Assembly: GCF_028713855.1 (NCBI RefSeq)
Contig: NZ_JAQTNN010000006.1
Coordinates: 108,835 to 172,834, forward strand
Source of the DNA: Sulfuricurvum sp.
GTDB lineage: Bacteria; Campylobacterota; Campylobacteria; Campylobacterales; Sulfurimonadaceae
DNA: 64,000 nt
Direction: 5' to 3'
Below the pieces are notes generated by a model. The model was not told the origin of the DNA and did not search any database. It saw only the letters and a program-made list of their open reading frames with translations. The translations under genes and the position numbers were made by a program. This document shows, piece by piece, positions 35,679-43,180 of this stretch (the first letter of the stretch is position 1; each line of letters starts with the position of its first letter).

Positions 35679-36358
35679 TGACAACAGCACGCAAATCGTT
35701 TCTCCTCTCACTCATGTTTCATTCCCTAATGGGATCATTGGCTTTTATGGTCTTGGTACAGATGCGTACTCCCCCACCCATGCTGAAAATTCAGCTTCAA
35801 CATATGACGCTTGTCTCCCTATCCGATTCAAAACCTATTCCGAAGCGAGCGGAAATTTCCGAACCGACACCCGCAATCACACCGCCACAACCAACCCCGA
35901 TAAAACCGTTGGTTACACAGCCGATTGTTCCCACAAAAGCCATCAATCCACAACCGATTGCCCCATCCGTTCAAGCCGCACCGACTACTCTAGCGACTCC
36001 GACACCTATCGTCACAACCGCTCCAGTAGCAGACGTTACCCCTCCCCCTAAAGCAAAAATCAATACCGCCTCTGAACTGCAATCGTTTAAGGCCTCTTTA
36101 CGAACCAAGATCAAACAAAATCTCCGTTATCCCTCAGCCGCACGACGCAGAGGGATGGAAGGGGAAGTATCGGTTCGGTTTACCGTATTTGCGGATGGTT
36201 CGATTCGTGAGATAGCAGTTCGACAGGGAGAAGATATTTTTCACAATGCGGCAAAAGCGGCAGTCGCTTCAAGCTCAGGGATTGATGTTCCTAAAAGTCT
36301 CACAGAATCTTTACCGATGGAGATGGATCTAATCTTGGAATTTAAACTAAACAGCTGA
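35675..36358 (+). CDS. tonB: Energy-transducing protein TonB
   Basis: A 227-residue TonB. N-terminal membrane anchor (SFLLSLMFHSLMGSLAFMVLV) with the usual Ser/His positions, a Pro/Thr-rich periplasmic spacer (about 65-130, PQPTPIKPLVTQPIVPTK) and a C-terminal TonB domain (about 140-225) with YPSAARRRGMEGEVSVRFTV and GSIREIAVRQG. The ATG at 35675 overlaps the previous stop by 4 bases, so I prefer it over 35663. No exbB/exbD genes are in the window, so it must use a pair encoded elsewhere. It probably energises the receptors of both operons. Confidence 0.9.
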   Translation: MMTTARKSFLLSLMFHSLMGSLAFMVLVQMRTPPPMLKIQLQHMTLVSLSDSKPIPKRAEISEPTPAITPPQPTPIKPLVTQPIVPTKAINPQPIAPSVQAAPTTLATPTPIVTTAPVADVTPPPKAKINTASELQSFKASLRTKIKQNLRYPSAARRRGMEGEVSVRFTVFADGSIREIAVRQGEDIFHNAAKAAVASSSGIDVPKSLTESLPMEMDLILEFKLNS

Positions 36359-36434
36359 AGTTCAAAGCAAATCTTATTTGAGATTATGATACGATAAAAG
36401 CAATTTAAAAAGATTCAGTCATTGAGGATTGTAT

Positions 36435-37427
36435 GTGTATCTTAGATTTTTAGCCCTCTATCTCGTAGTTTTAACCTCATCGGTCCATGCAGCCCCATAC
36501 GAATTCGGTCATGGATTTAATCTCCATGATTCTTTGACGGCAGGCGGCTATATCTCCACTGAGTTTGCATCCGATCAACAAGTTGACACCGTTACTATTG
36601 ATGATGTCGCCGTTATGGCATACGGTAATATCGGGTCCAATTTTTCATATTTGGCTGAACTCGAAGCGATCGGTTTTTATCATAAAAATATTACCGACGG
36701 TGATGAAGGAGGGAGTCAAAAATTTCATATTGAACGTTTATACGGGGATATCTGGTTATCCGACACCTTTAATTTTCGTTTGGGAAAACAAATAGCTCCG
36801 ATAGGATATTGGAATCTTGAACCGATTAATGTCTTACGAGACACCACATCCAATCCTCTTTACAGTACTATTTTATTCCCAAAATTTTTGACCGGTATCG
36901 ACATGAACGGCTACCTGCCTCAAAGCGGTACAACCCGTTATCATCTCTTCGGCCAAGCAACCCACGATATGGATGAGGAGTATATTAATATTCCCAACAC
37001 CCATTTTTACGGATTATCACTCGAGCATGAGCTCTCCATGGAGACGAGTTTCGGGGGAAGCATCGGGGAATTTATCGCATTAAAATCGGATGAAAAAACG
37101 CAGTTTTTGCAAGGAAATGCAAAATACGATAACGGTTCTCTCCTGCTAAGCGCCGAAGCCATCGCAGCTAAAACCAACTATCAAAATTCAAAAAGCGACG
37201 TTACCCTCAGCGGATATCTTCAAAGCGTCTACCATTTTTCAAACGAGCACGCTATCGTAGGGCGTTACGAGTATTACGATGATCAGCATCGCGACTATCG
37301 AGACCACATTGGCATTTTCGGCTACAGCTACCGTCCCATCTATCCTATCTCTATCAAAGGGGAATATCAGTGGCATTCTCAAGAGAATGAAAACCGCACT
37401 TTACTCTCCTTTTCGGTCTTGTTTTGA
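36435..37427 (+). CDS. Porin-like outer-membrane beta-barrel
   Basis: A 330-residue barrel protein: signal peptide YLRFLALYLVVLTSSVHAA, then alternating strands such as DSLTAGGYISTEFASDQ, NFSYLAELEAIGFYHKN and a final strand ending LLSFSVLF with terminal Phe. A segment FNFRLGKQIAPIGYWNLEPINVLRDTTSNP resembles phosphate-selective porin O/P types. GTG 36435 with GAGG seven bases upstream is preferred to the TTG at 36429. The next gene overlaps its stop by one base, forming a three-gene operon with a PstS-like protein and an HD-GYP protein. Confidence 0.75.
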   Translation: MYLRFLALYLVVLTSSVHAAPYEFGHGFNLHDSLTAGGYISTEFASDQQVDTVTIDDVAVMAYGNIGSNFSYLAELEAIGFYHKNITDGDEGGSQKFHIERLYGDIWLSDTFNFRLGKQIAPIGYWNLEPINVLRDTTSNPLYSTILFPKFLTGIDMNGYLPQSGTTRYHLFGQATHDMDEEYINIPNTHFYGLSLEHELSMETSFGGSIGEFIALKSDEKTQFLQGNAKYDNGSLLLSAEAIAAKTNYQNSKSDVTLSGYLQSVYHFSNEHAIVGRYEYYDDQHRDYRDHIGIFGYSYRPIYPISIKGEYQWHSQENENRTLLSFSVLF

Positions 37428-37828
37428 TGAAAAAATTTATACTGATTTGCTTGCTTTTCGAAAGTTTCAACGCATCTGAATTCAGTATCGTGGTCTCTAA
37501 AAAAGTCACCCTTTCGGAAATCACACCCCAGCAAATACGGGATATTTTTTTGATGAAACGCCATGCCATCGGAAATCAAAAAATCATTCCCGTTAATCTG
37601 CTCGGGCAAGATATCTCCCGTGTCACCTTTGAAAATGAAATTTTAAAAATGGATCGCGACCATTTAAATACCTATTGGGTAAAACAACATTTCCAAGGGA
37701 TCACCCCTCCGATTACCCAACCTTCTCACGAGTCCATCAAAGCATTTGTTCAAAATGTCGAAGGAGCCATCAGCTATATCCCTTCAGCCATGGTTGATTC
37801 GAATGTAAAGGTTATTTATGAGTTTTAA
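37427..37828 (+). CDS. Small periplasmic PstS-like protein
   Basis: A 133-residue exported protein (signal MKKFILICLLFESFNA) with the PBP-like half-domain pattern of PstS-related proteins: FSIVVSKKVTLSEITPQQIRDIFLMKRHAIGNQKIIPVNL and NVEGAISYIPSAMVDSNVKVI. It has only one lobe's length, so it is not a normal transport protein; such small forms often work with porins and membrane sensors. It overlaps the start of the HD-GYP gene by 11 bases. The ligand is probably an anion or unknown. Confidence 0.75.
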   Translation: MKKFILICLLFESFNASEFSIVVSKKVTLSEITPQQIRDIFLMKRHAIGNQKIIPVNLLGQDISRVTFENEILKMDRDHLNTYWVKQHFQGITPPITQPSHESIKAFVQNVEGAISYIPSAMVDSNVKVIYEF

Positions 37829-39332
37829 ACTCAAAACCATTCTTCTTTTTTTAGCTGTTAGTCTGATCCCCTACGCGCTCACCATGTTTCTCGTCGGAAA
37901 TTCGTTTCGTCAGGAACTCTACGATGCCGTTACGCAGGAGATGAACACACAGCTTCACTTGAGTGTTGAGCGAATCGATCAGCATCTGCTAACGTTGCAC
38001 AACGATATGACATTCCTGGCAAAATCGGACATCATGAACGATGTTTACACCCAAGATTTAGATCGGCGTATCAGCAATACCCTGCTCTCGAAAAAAAACG
38101 ATCTCAAAATGGAGGGGGATTTTTATCTTACCGACACTCAAGGAAAGATTATTGCCTCCAGCGATTTTAGTACGATTGGAAAGACAAACCGTTTCAAAGC
38201 TTTTTTGAGGGTTAACGTCTATTCCACATTCTCGACCCAACCGATCGGAACACTCCAAGTACGTTATCCGGTAGAAAACTTTCAACGCTTTTTTGCCAAT
38301 ACCCAACAAAGACATTATTATATTCGCCATGCCGATGGAACGACATCACTACGCCCTTCTCTTTTTCAGGATTCGCTCAAAGTCTCCAAAGCACTTAAAA
38401 ATGCTCCTCAACTCACCGTCATATTGGAAGAGCAAAAAGAATTTGCGTATCGTCTCTTATACAAATACGAACTATGGTTTATCCTCTTCTTGCTCGGCGG
38501 TGCGGTTTTTATTGCACTGGCCGCTTATTTCATTGCGACGCATTTGATCAAACCGATCATTACCCTCTCCAACACGGCTAAGAAAATTACCCGTACGCGC
38601 GACTACACCCAGCAAGTACACATCAAACGAGACGATGAAATCGGAGAGCTTTCACGATCGTTCAATACTATGATCAGCGGGATGGATCACGCCTTAAACG
38701 AAATCACCGGGCTTAACCAAGAGATTGAAGAAACCCAAAGGGAAGTTGTCTTTACGATGGGTTCTATCGGGGAAAGCCGCTCAAAAGAGACAGGAAATCA
38801 CGTCAAAAGGGTTGCCGAATATTCGAAACTCCTAGCCCTCTATTATGGGCTCAGCGACGAAGAAGCGGAAATGCTCAAACAAGCTTCTCCGATGCATGAT
38901 ATTGGAAAAGTGGCTATCCCGGATGCCGTTTTAAATAAGCCGGGACGCTTCGATGAAGAAGAACGGCGTATCATGGATACGCATGCCTCTCTCGGATACG
39001 AGATGCTCAAACACTCAAACAGAACATTGCTCCAAGCTGCAGCGATCGTCGCGTATGAACATCATGAGAAATGGAACGGAAGCGGCTATCCACGAAGACT
39101 AAGCGGTGAAGAGATCCATATTTACGGACGAATCACAGCGTTAGCCGATGTGTTCGATGCACTCGGAAGCGACCGTGTTTACAAAAAAGCGTGGGATGAT
39201 GAGCGTATTTTCACCCTCTTCAAAGAGGAACGGGCACAACACTTCGATCCCAAACTTATCGATATCTTTTTTGAGCATTTGGATGAATTTATCGCGATTC
39301 GTGAAACATTTAAAGATATTCACGAATCCTAA
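37818..39332 (+). CDS. Transmembrane HAMP-HD-GYP c-di-GMP phosphodiesterase
   Basis: A 504-residue receptor. TM1 at about 5-25, a periplasmic domain (about 30-215, Cache-like: GDFYLTDTQGKIIASSDFSTIG), TM2 at about 220-243, HAMP (about 245-295) and HD-GYP (about 310-490). Catalytic motifs are intact: HDIGKVAIPD, HHEKWNGSGYPR (GYP in SGYP) and DVFDALGSDRVYKKA. It should degrade c-di-GMP. AAAGG lies before its ATG. The operon with a porin and a PstS-like protein suggests that the periplasmic protein presents a ligand to its sensor. Confidence 0.92.
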   Translation: MSFKLKTILLFLAVSLIPYALTMFLVGNSFRQELYDAVTQEMNTQLHLSVERIDQHLLTLHNDMTFLAKSDIMNDVYTQDLDRRISNTLLSKKNDLKMEGDFYLTDTQGKIIASSDFSTIGKTNRFKAFLRVNVYSTFSTQPIGTLQVRYPVENFQRFFANTQQRHYYIRHADGTTSLRPSLFQDSLKVSKALKNAPQLTVILEEQKEFAYRLLYKYELWFILFLLGGAVFIALAAYFIATHLIKPIITLSNTAKKITRTRDYTQQVHIKRDDEIGELSRSFNTMISGMDHALNEITGLNQEIEETQREVVFTMGSIGESRSKETGNHVKRVAEYSKLLALYYGLSDEEAEMLKQASPMHDIGKVAIPDAVLNKPGRFDEEERRIMDTHASLGYEMLKHSNRTLLQAAAIVAYEHHEKWNGSGYPRRLSGEEIHIYGRITALADVFDALGSDRVYKKAWDDERIFTLFKEERAQHFDPKLIDIFFEHLDEFIAIRETFKDIHES

Positions 39333-39339
39333 AGCGATT

Positions 39340-39885
39340 TTACTTTCCGTTGATCATCCGCGAAACCAAACCGCTTTGATCTGTCTTTTCAGCCAATACA
39401 ACGCCGATAATATGAACGGCTATAAATGCAAAAAGCCCCCATCCAACATATTGATGCACCATCTCGATGTTCTCTTTGGCCCCCCCTGCAAGCTTGAGGT
39501 ACAAGATTAAACCGCTAATCGACATCCCCGCCAAGAGTACATAAACAGCCTTATAAAGGCGATATACCTTTTGCATCTGCGGATTATCATCAAATCCGAA
39601 TCCGTTTTTAAAGACCATGGCCAACCGTACCAGCAACAAAACTGCCACTGCAATTCCCAGATAAATATGCCAATCCCACATCGGTGAACGCACCGCTTTT
39701 CCAATCATAACCGCCTGTTCATCCGTAATAACGGTTCCTAGTTCAGCTACTTTGGTTTGAACAATCACCCCGATATTGTTTTTGTGCATCACACTTTCTC
39801 GTAACACAACCGTGATCAGTAATCCGAACATAGCGATTGCATTGAGCCAATGCCAAATTCTAAAAGATGGCGAAAAATTACGCAT
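39340..39885 (-). CDS. Cytochrome b561 family protein
   Basis: A 181-residue four-helix membrane protein of the bacterial cytochrome b561/hydrogenase cytochrome b group. Probable haem His ligands are in RIWHWLNAIAM, MWDWHIYLG, MVHQYVGWGLFAF and AVHIIGVVLAEK. A soluble loop (about 45-70) follows helix 1. It likely carries electrons between quinol and a periplasmic partner that is not identified nearby. The gene is alone. An AT-rich palindrome sits 36 bases upstream. Confidence 0.85.
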   Translation of the reverse strand: MRNFSPSFRIWHWLNAIAMFGLLITVVLRESVMHKNNIGVIVQTKVAELGTVITDEQAVMIGKAVRSPMWDWHIYLGIAVAVLLLVRLAMVFKNGFGFDDNPQMQKVYRLYKAVYVLLAGMSISGLILYLKLAGGAKENIEMVHQYVGWGLFAFIAVHIIGVVLAEKTDQSGLVSRMINGK

Positions 39886-39920
39886 AACTACTCCTTTTAT
39901 TTTAATACACCCATCTTACA

Positions 39921-39939
39921 GAAATATACTATATATTTC
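39921..39939. promoter_or_regulatory. Palindrome upstream of the cytochrome b561 gene
   Basis: GAAATATA-CTA-TATATTTC is a perfect 8-bp-arm inverted repeat in the expected promoter zone of the minus-strand cytochrome gene, with -10-like TATA sequence inside it. It could be a repressor site. Confidence 0.4.
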
Positions 39940-39989
39940 AAACCCCCCAATCAAAGATCAACTATATCCGAAAACGATAAGACTCACTA

Positions 39990-39998
39990 TGGTATAAT
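39990..39998 (+). promoter_or_regulatory. Promoter of leuC
   Basis: TGG-TATAAT is an excellent extended -10 element. AAAAGG and the leuC ATG (40034) follow at the right distances. No attenuator or T-box-like element is seen in the 30-base leader. Confidence 0.6.
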
Positions 39999-40033
39999 CG
40001 CGCCATTATTTAGACCCTTAAAAGGTAACTCTT

Positions 40034-41302
40034 ATGCGCCAAACCATTACTGAAAAAATCTTCTCCGAGCACGTCGGACGTACTGTTTATGCCGGTGAAA
40101 TCGTCCGTTCACCGATTGACATGGTCATCGGAAACGACATCACCACCCCGATCTCAATCAAAGCATTCGAAGACTCGGGCGCGACCTGCCTTGCCAATCC
40201 CGATGGGTTCTCGATCGTTTTGGATCACTTCATCCCTGCCAAAGATATCGCATCCGCGAACCAAGCGCGCATCAGCCGTGATTTTGCTAAAAAATATCAG
40301 ATGAAAAACTTTTTTGATGAAAAAGACATGGGGATCGAACACGCATTGCTCCCTGAAAAAGGGTTGGTCGTTCCGGGAGATGTCATCATCGGTGCTGATT
40401 CGCACACCTGTACCCATGGAGCGCTCGGAGCATTTTCTACAGGGATGGGTTCAACTGACCTCGCATTCGCGATGGTAACAGGAGGAAACTGGTTCAAAGT
40501 CCCTGAATCTATCAAAGTAGTATTGAGCGGAAAACCGGGAACTTACACCACAGGAAAAGATATTATCCTCGAAGTTATCCGTATGATCGGGGTTGACGGA
40601 GCACTTTACCGCACTCTCGAATTCGTCGGAAGCACGATCCCCTACCTCACAATGGATGATCGTTTCAGTATGTGCAACATGGCGATCGAAGCGGGAGCAA
40701 AAAGCGGTATCGTCGCGTATGATGAGATCACGGCAGAGTTCCTAGCCGATAAACCTCTCGCACGTGAGCCGAAAATCCACTATTCCGACGAGGATGCAAC
40801 CTATGTCCAAGTATTGGAAATCGATGTAGCTAACCTCGAACCGGTCATTGCTTATCCATTCTTGCCATCCAACGGGCACAGCCTAACCCAAGCGGTCAGC
40901 GATAACATCAAAATCGATCAGGCATTCATCGGAAGCTGTACAAATGGTCGTTTGAGTGATCTTAAAATCGCCGCTGAAATCCTAGAGGGCAAACGTGTCC
41001 ATCCGGACGTCCGTTTGATCGTCACTCCGGGAACACAGCGTATCGCACGTGAAGCCACCAAACTCGGATATATGGATATTATCATCGATGCGGGCGGCGT
41101 TGTCTCTAACCCGACCTGCGGTGCCTGTTTGGGCGGCTATATGGGAATATTGGGTGATAACGAAGTGGCAGTCGCGACAACCAACCGTAACTTCGTCGGA
41201 CGCATGGGTTCACGCTCATCAAAAGTCTATCTCGCCAACTCTGCCGTTGCCGCAGCTTCGGCGATTACGGGATATATTACCGATCCTGCTACGATCAAAT
41301 AA
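40034..41302 (+). CDS. leuC: 3-isopropylmalate dehydratase large subunit (short, HacA-type)
   Basis: A 422-residue aconitase-family enzyme, the shorter archaeal/HacA-like type of LeuC rather than the 465-residue enterobacterial type. It isomerises 2- and 3-isopropylmalate in leucine synthesis with the small subunit LeuD, whose gene is not in the window. The [4Fe-4S] cysteines are in AFIGSCTNGRLSD and NPTCGACLGGYMG. Other family motifs are GADSHTCTHGALGAFSTGMGSTDLA and NRNFVGRMG near the C-terminus. It has its own promoter and is followed by the convergent toxin-antitoxin pair. Confidence 0.95.
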   Translation: MRQTITEKIFSEHVGRTVYAGEIVRSPIDMVIGNDITTPISIKAFEDSGATCLANPDGFSIVLDHFIPAKDIASANQARISRDFAKKYQMKNFFDEKDMGIEHALLPEKGLVVPGDVIIGADSHTCTHGALGAFSTGMGSTDLAFAMVTGGNWFKVPESIKVVLSGKPGTYTTGKDIILEVIRMIGVDGALYRTLEFVGSTIPYLTMDDRFSMCNMAIEAGAKSGIVAYDEITAEFLADKPLAREPKIHYSDEDATYVQVLEIDVANLEPVIAYPFLPSNGHSLTQAVSDNIKIDQAFIGSCTNGRLSDLKIAAEILEGKRVHPDVRLIVTPGTQRIAREATKLGYMDIIIDAGGVVSNPTCGACLGGYMGILGDNEVAVATTNRNFVGRMGSRSSKVYLANSAVAAASAITGYITDPATIK

Positions 41303-41315
41303 CCTCTTTCTTCGG

Positions 41316-41335
41316 GGTTATACTCCCGTATTGCA
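41316..41335. repeat. Direct repeat, left copy, flanking hepT-mntA
   Basis: GGTTATACTCCCGTATTGCA matches the right copy at 42099-42118 in 18 of 20 bases. It overlaps the 3' end of hepT and encodes its last residues, CNTGV. Confidence 0.55.
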
Positions 41336-41680
41336 TTCATCCAACATACGGTTGATTTTTTCATGTAAAACCGGAAGGTGATTTCGTGTAATCATTTCAA
41401 CAAGTCCGAGATCAACCCCCATATAATCATGCGCGATAAAGTTACGTACGTCATAGCTCCCTTTTGCGTCTGTTTCCAAACCAAACTGCGCTAAAACATC
41501 GGTGTCTATTTTGTTGAGGGTTTCTCCGATTTGCAGCCATGCCATCAACATAGCGGGTCGTGCTTCGATTTCATCGGATAATGCGGCGACGATTCCATTA
41601 TGACGAACGATAATCGTTTGAATATTAGCGAGCATTTTGAGGATAAACTCCGCCTTTGCGCGAATCGAATCAACTGACAC
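41318..41680 (-). CDS. hepT: HepT-like toxin (HEPN domain)
   Basis: A 120-residue all-helical HEPN protein with the RX4-6H motif RNFIAHDYMGVDL typical of HepT RNases; the Tyr of HxY is the residue AMPylated by MntA in the studied system. Its partner gene overlaps by 11 bases upstream, as is usual for mntA-hepT. The C-terminus NRMLDECNTGV ends in the direct-repeat copy, identical to the ending of the zinc protease gene further right. That tail may have replaced the original end when the module was inserted. Confidence 0.88.
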   Translation of the reverse strand: MSVDSIRAKAEFILKMLANIQTIIVRHNGIVAALSDEIEARPAMLMAWLQIGETLNKIDTDVLAQFGLETDAKGSYDVRNFIAHDYMGVDLGLVEMITRNHLPVLHEKINRMLDECNTGV

Positions 41681-41987
41681 GTTTCATATCTCTCAAAATA
41701 TATTTTTGACCTATCTCATTTAGAGAAGTGAGTGAGATCAAATCGACGGGGAGGGCAATCTCTTTTTCAATTTCACATTTTATCTCTAAGATTTTACTAA
41801 AAGAACCGAAACCGCCGTTACGTTCGGCAAACTCGGCAGGATTTGGGATCTCATAGAGCAAATCCAAATCGCTTTTAGCTGTCTCTTCACCTCGTGCATA
41901 ACTGCCGCTTACACCGATAATGACAAACCCATCTGCACTAAAACGGGATCGAAGCTGTTGGAGTTTTGATTCTAAATCAGCGGTCAT
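41670..41987 (-). CDS. mntA: MntA-like nucleotidyltransferase antitoxin
   Basis: A 105-residue minimal nucleotidyltransferase. The active-site motif GSYARGEETAKSDLDLLYEI has the GSX10DXD form needed for AMP transfer, so it should be able to modify the HepT tyrosine and neutralise the toxin. A third Asp is likely in LPVDLISL. It is the first gene of the two-gene operon. The module is a mobile-type accessory element standing between leuC and ypfJ. Confidence 0.88.
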   Translation of the reverse strand: MTADLESKLQQLRSRFSADGFVIIGVSGSYARGEETAKSDLDLLYEIPNPAEFAERNGGFGSFSKILEIKCEIEKEIALPVDLISLTSLNEIGQKYILRDMKRVS

Positions 41988-42098
41988 TTTTTCCTCATTT
42001 CAGATTGCATTGATGGATAATTATAACACAAGAGACGCTTTAGTGATAATTCTAGGTTTTTATAAAGTTTTACTTCTCCAAAATATATATCTTTTTTT

Positions 42099-42118
42099 GG
42101 TTATACCCCCGTATTACA
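42099..42118. repeat. Direct repeat, right copy
   Basis: GGTTATACCCCCGTATTACA, 783 bases from the left copy. It overlaps the 3' end of the zinc protease gene and encodes the same C-terminal residues, CNTGV. Confidence 0.55.
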
Positions 42119-42988
42119 CGCTTCCAATGTCCCTTTATCGAATCCCCGTTTAAACCACTCCATCCGCATCGCCGATGTTCCGTGAGTAAATGCATCCGGA
42201 ACGACATACCCCTGCGCCTGCTTTTGGAGAGTGTCATCGCCGATCTGACTGGCGGCGTTGAGAGCCTCTTCGATGTCTCCCTCTTCGAGTACCGCTCTCT
42301 CTTTTTGGGTGTGGTATGCCCACACTCCGGCGTAGCAATCGGCTTGAAGTTCCACTTTTACCTGTAGGGCATTCCCTTTGGTCTTGTTTGATCTTTCTTG
42401 GGCGCTGTGTGCCTTATCGAGTATCCCGAGCTGATTTTGGATATGGTGTCCGATCTCATGGGCGATTACGTACGCTTGAGCGAAATCTCCGGGGGCATTG
42501 TGACGTTGGGCTAGCTCATCGAAAAAGCTCAGATCCAGATACACTTTTTGATCCACAGGACAGTAAAACGGTCCCACCTGAGCATCGGCATATCCGCAGC
42601 CGCTCTTTACACTTCCGCGAAACAGTACTAACTTCGGTTTGGGATACGTTAGCCCTTTTTGTTCAAACATCTTTGTCCAAACCTCTTCCGTTTGCCCTAA
42701 AACAGCGGCTACAAACTGTGCACTGCGATCATCATCCGATTGACTAACAACCGTGTTAGTCCGAGTATGGCTTTGCGTATCGAGCAAAGCGAGAGGATTG
42801 TATCCCATAAAATACGCCACAATCCCTATAACCAAAACAATCCGCCCGATAGTGGTTCCCATCAAAAAACGGATAATCGGAATGAGCAAATTCGCCCCTC
42901 TTCCGCTGCCGAGATTCATCCGTCCTCCAGACCCCTGAGAACGTAAATCTTCGACATTCGTACTTCGTTTTAAATCTTCCCATTTCAT
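42101..42988 (-). CDS. ypfJ: Neutral zinc metallopeptidase, YpfJ family
   Basis: A 295-residue membrane-anchored protein. One N-terminal helix (about 33-60, IPIIRFLMGTTIGRIVLVIGIVAYF) is followed by the catalytic domain with the zincin motif HEIGHHIQNQLG and the conserved FYCPVDQKVYLDLSFFDELAQRH and ELQADCYAGVWAYH (third ligand region). The N-terminal WEDLKRSTNVEDLRSQG and GRMNLGSGRG are characteristic of the family. Substrates are unknown. Its end coincides with the right direct repeat. Confidence 0.92.
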   Translation of the reverse strand: MKWEDLKRSTNVEDLRSQGSGGRMNLGSGRGANLLIPIIRFLMGTTIGRIVLVIGIVAYFMGYNPLALLDTQSHTRTNTVVSQSDDDRSAQFVAAVLGQTEEVWTKMFEQKGLTYPKPKLVLFRGSVKSGCGYADAQVGPFYCPVDQKVYLDLSFFDELAQRHNAPGDFAQAYVIAHEIGHHIQNQLGILDKAHSAQERSNKTKGNALQVKVELQADCYAGVWAYHTQKERAVLEEGDIEEALNAASQIGDDTLQKQAQGYVVPDAFTHGTSAMRMEWFKRGFDKGTLEACNTGV

Positions 42989-43180
42989 AATTGTGTCTCT
43001 GTCTTCTTCTTTCTTATTCCAAAATTTTACATCAGGTGCCTATTATTTTACCCGTAATGTCACCAATAACCTATAGAAAATCATACTAAATATTGCTAAT
43101 TATTAAATGTTATGCAATAATATAAACTATTATATTGAACATCGAAACCCCTATCCCCAGTATAAGTAAGGCAGAACAGA

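Noticed and set aside
41299-41321. ATAACCTC/GGGGTTAT hairpin after leuC as a terminator
   Set aside because: The stem is fair but no T run follows on either strand, and part of it belongs to the direct repeat.
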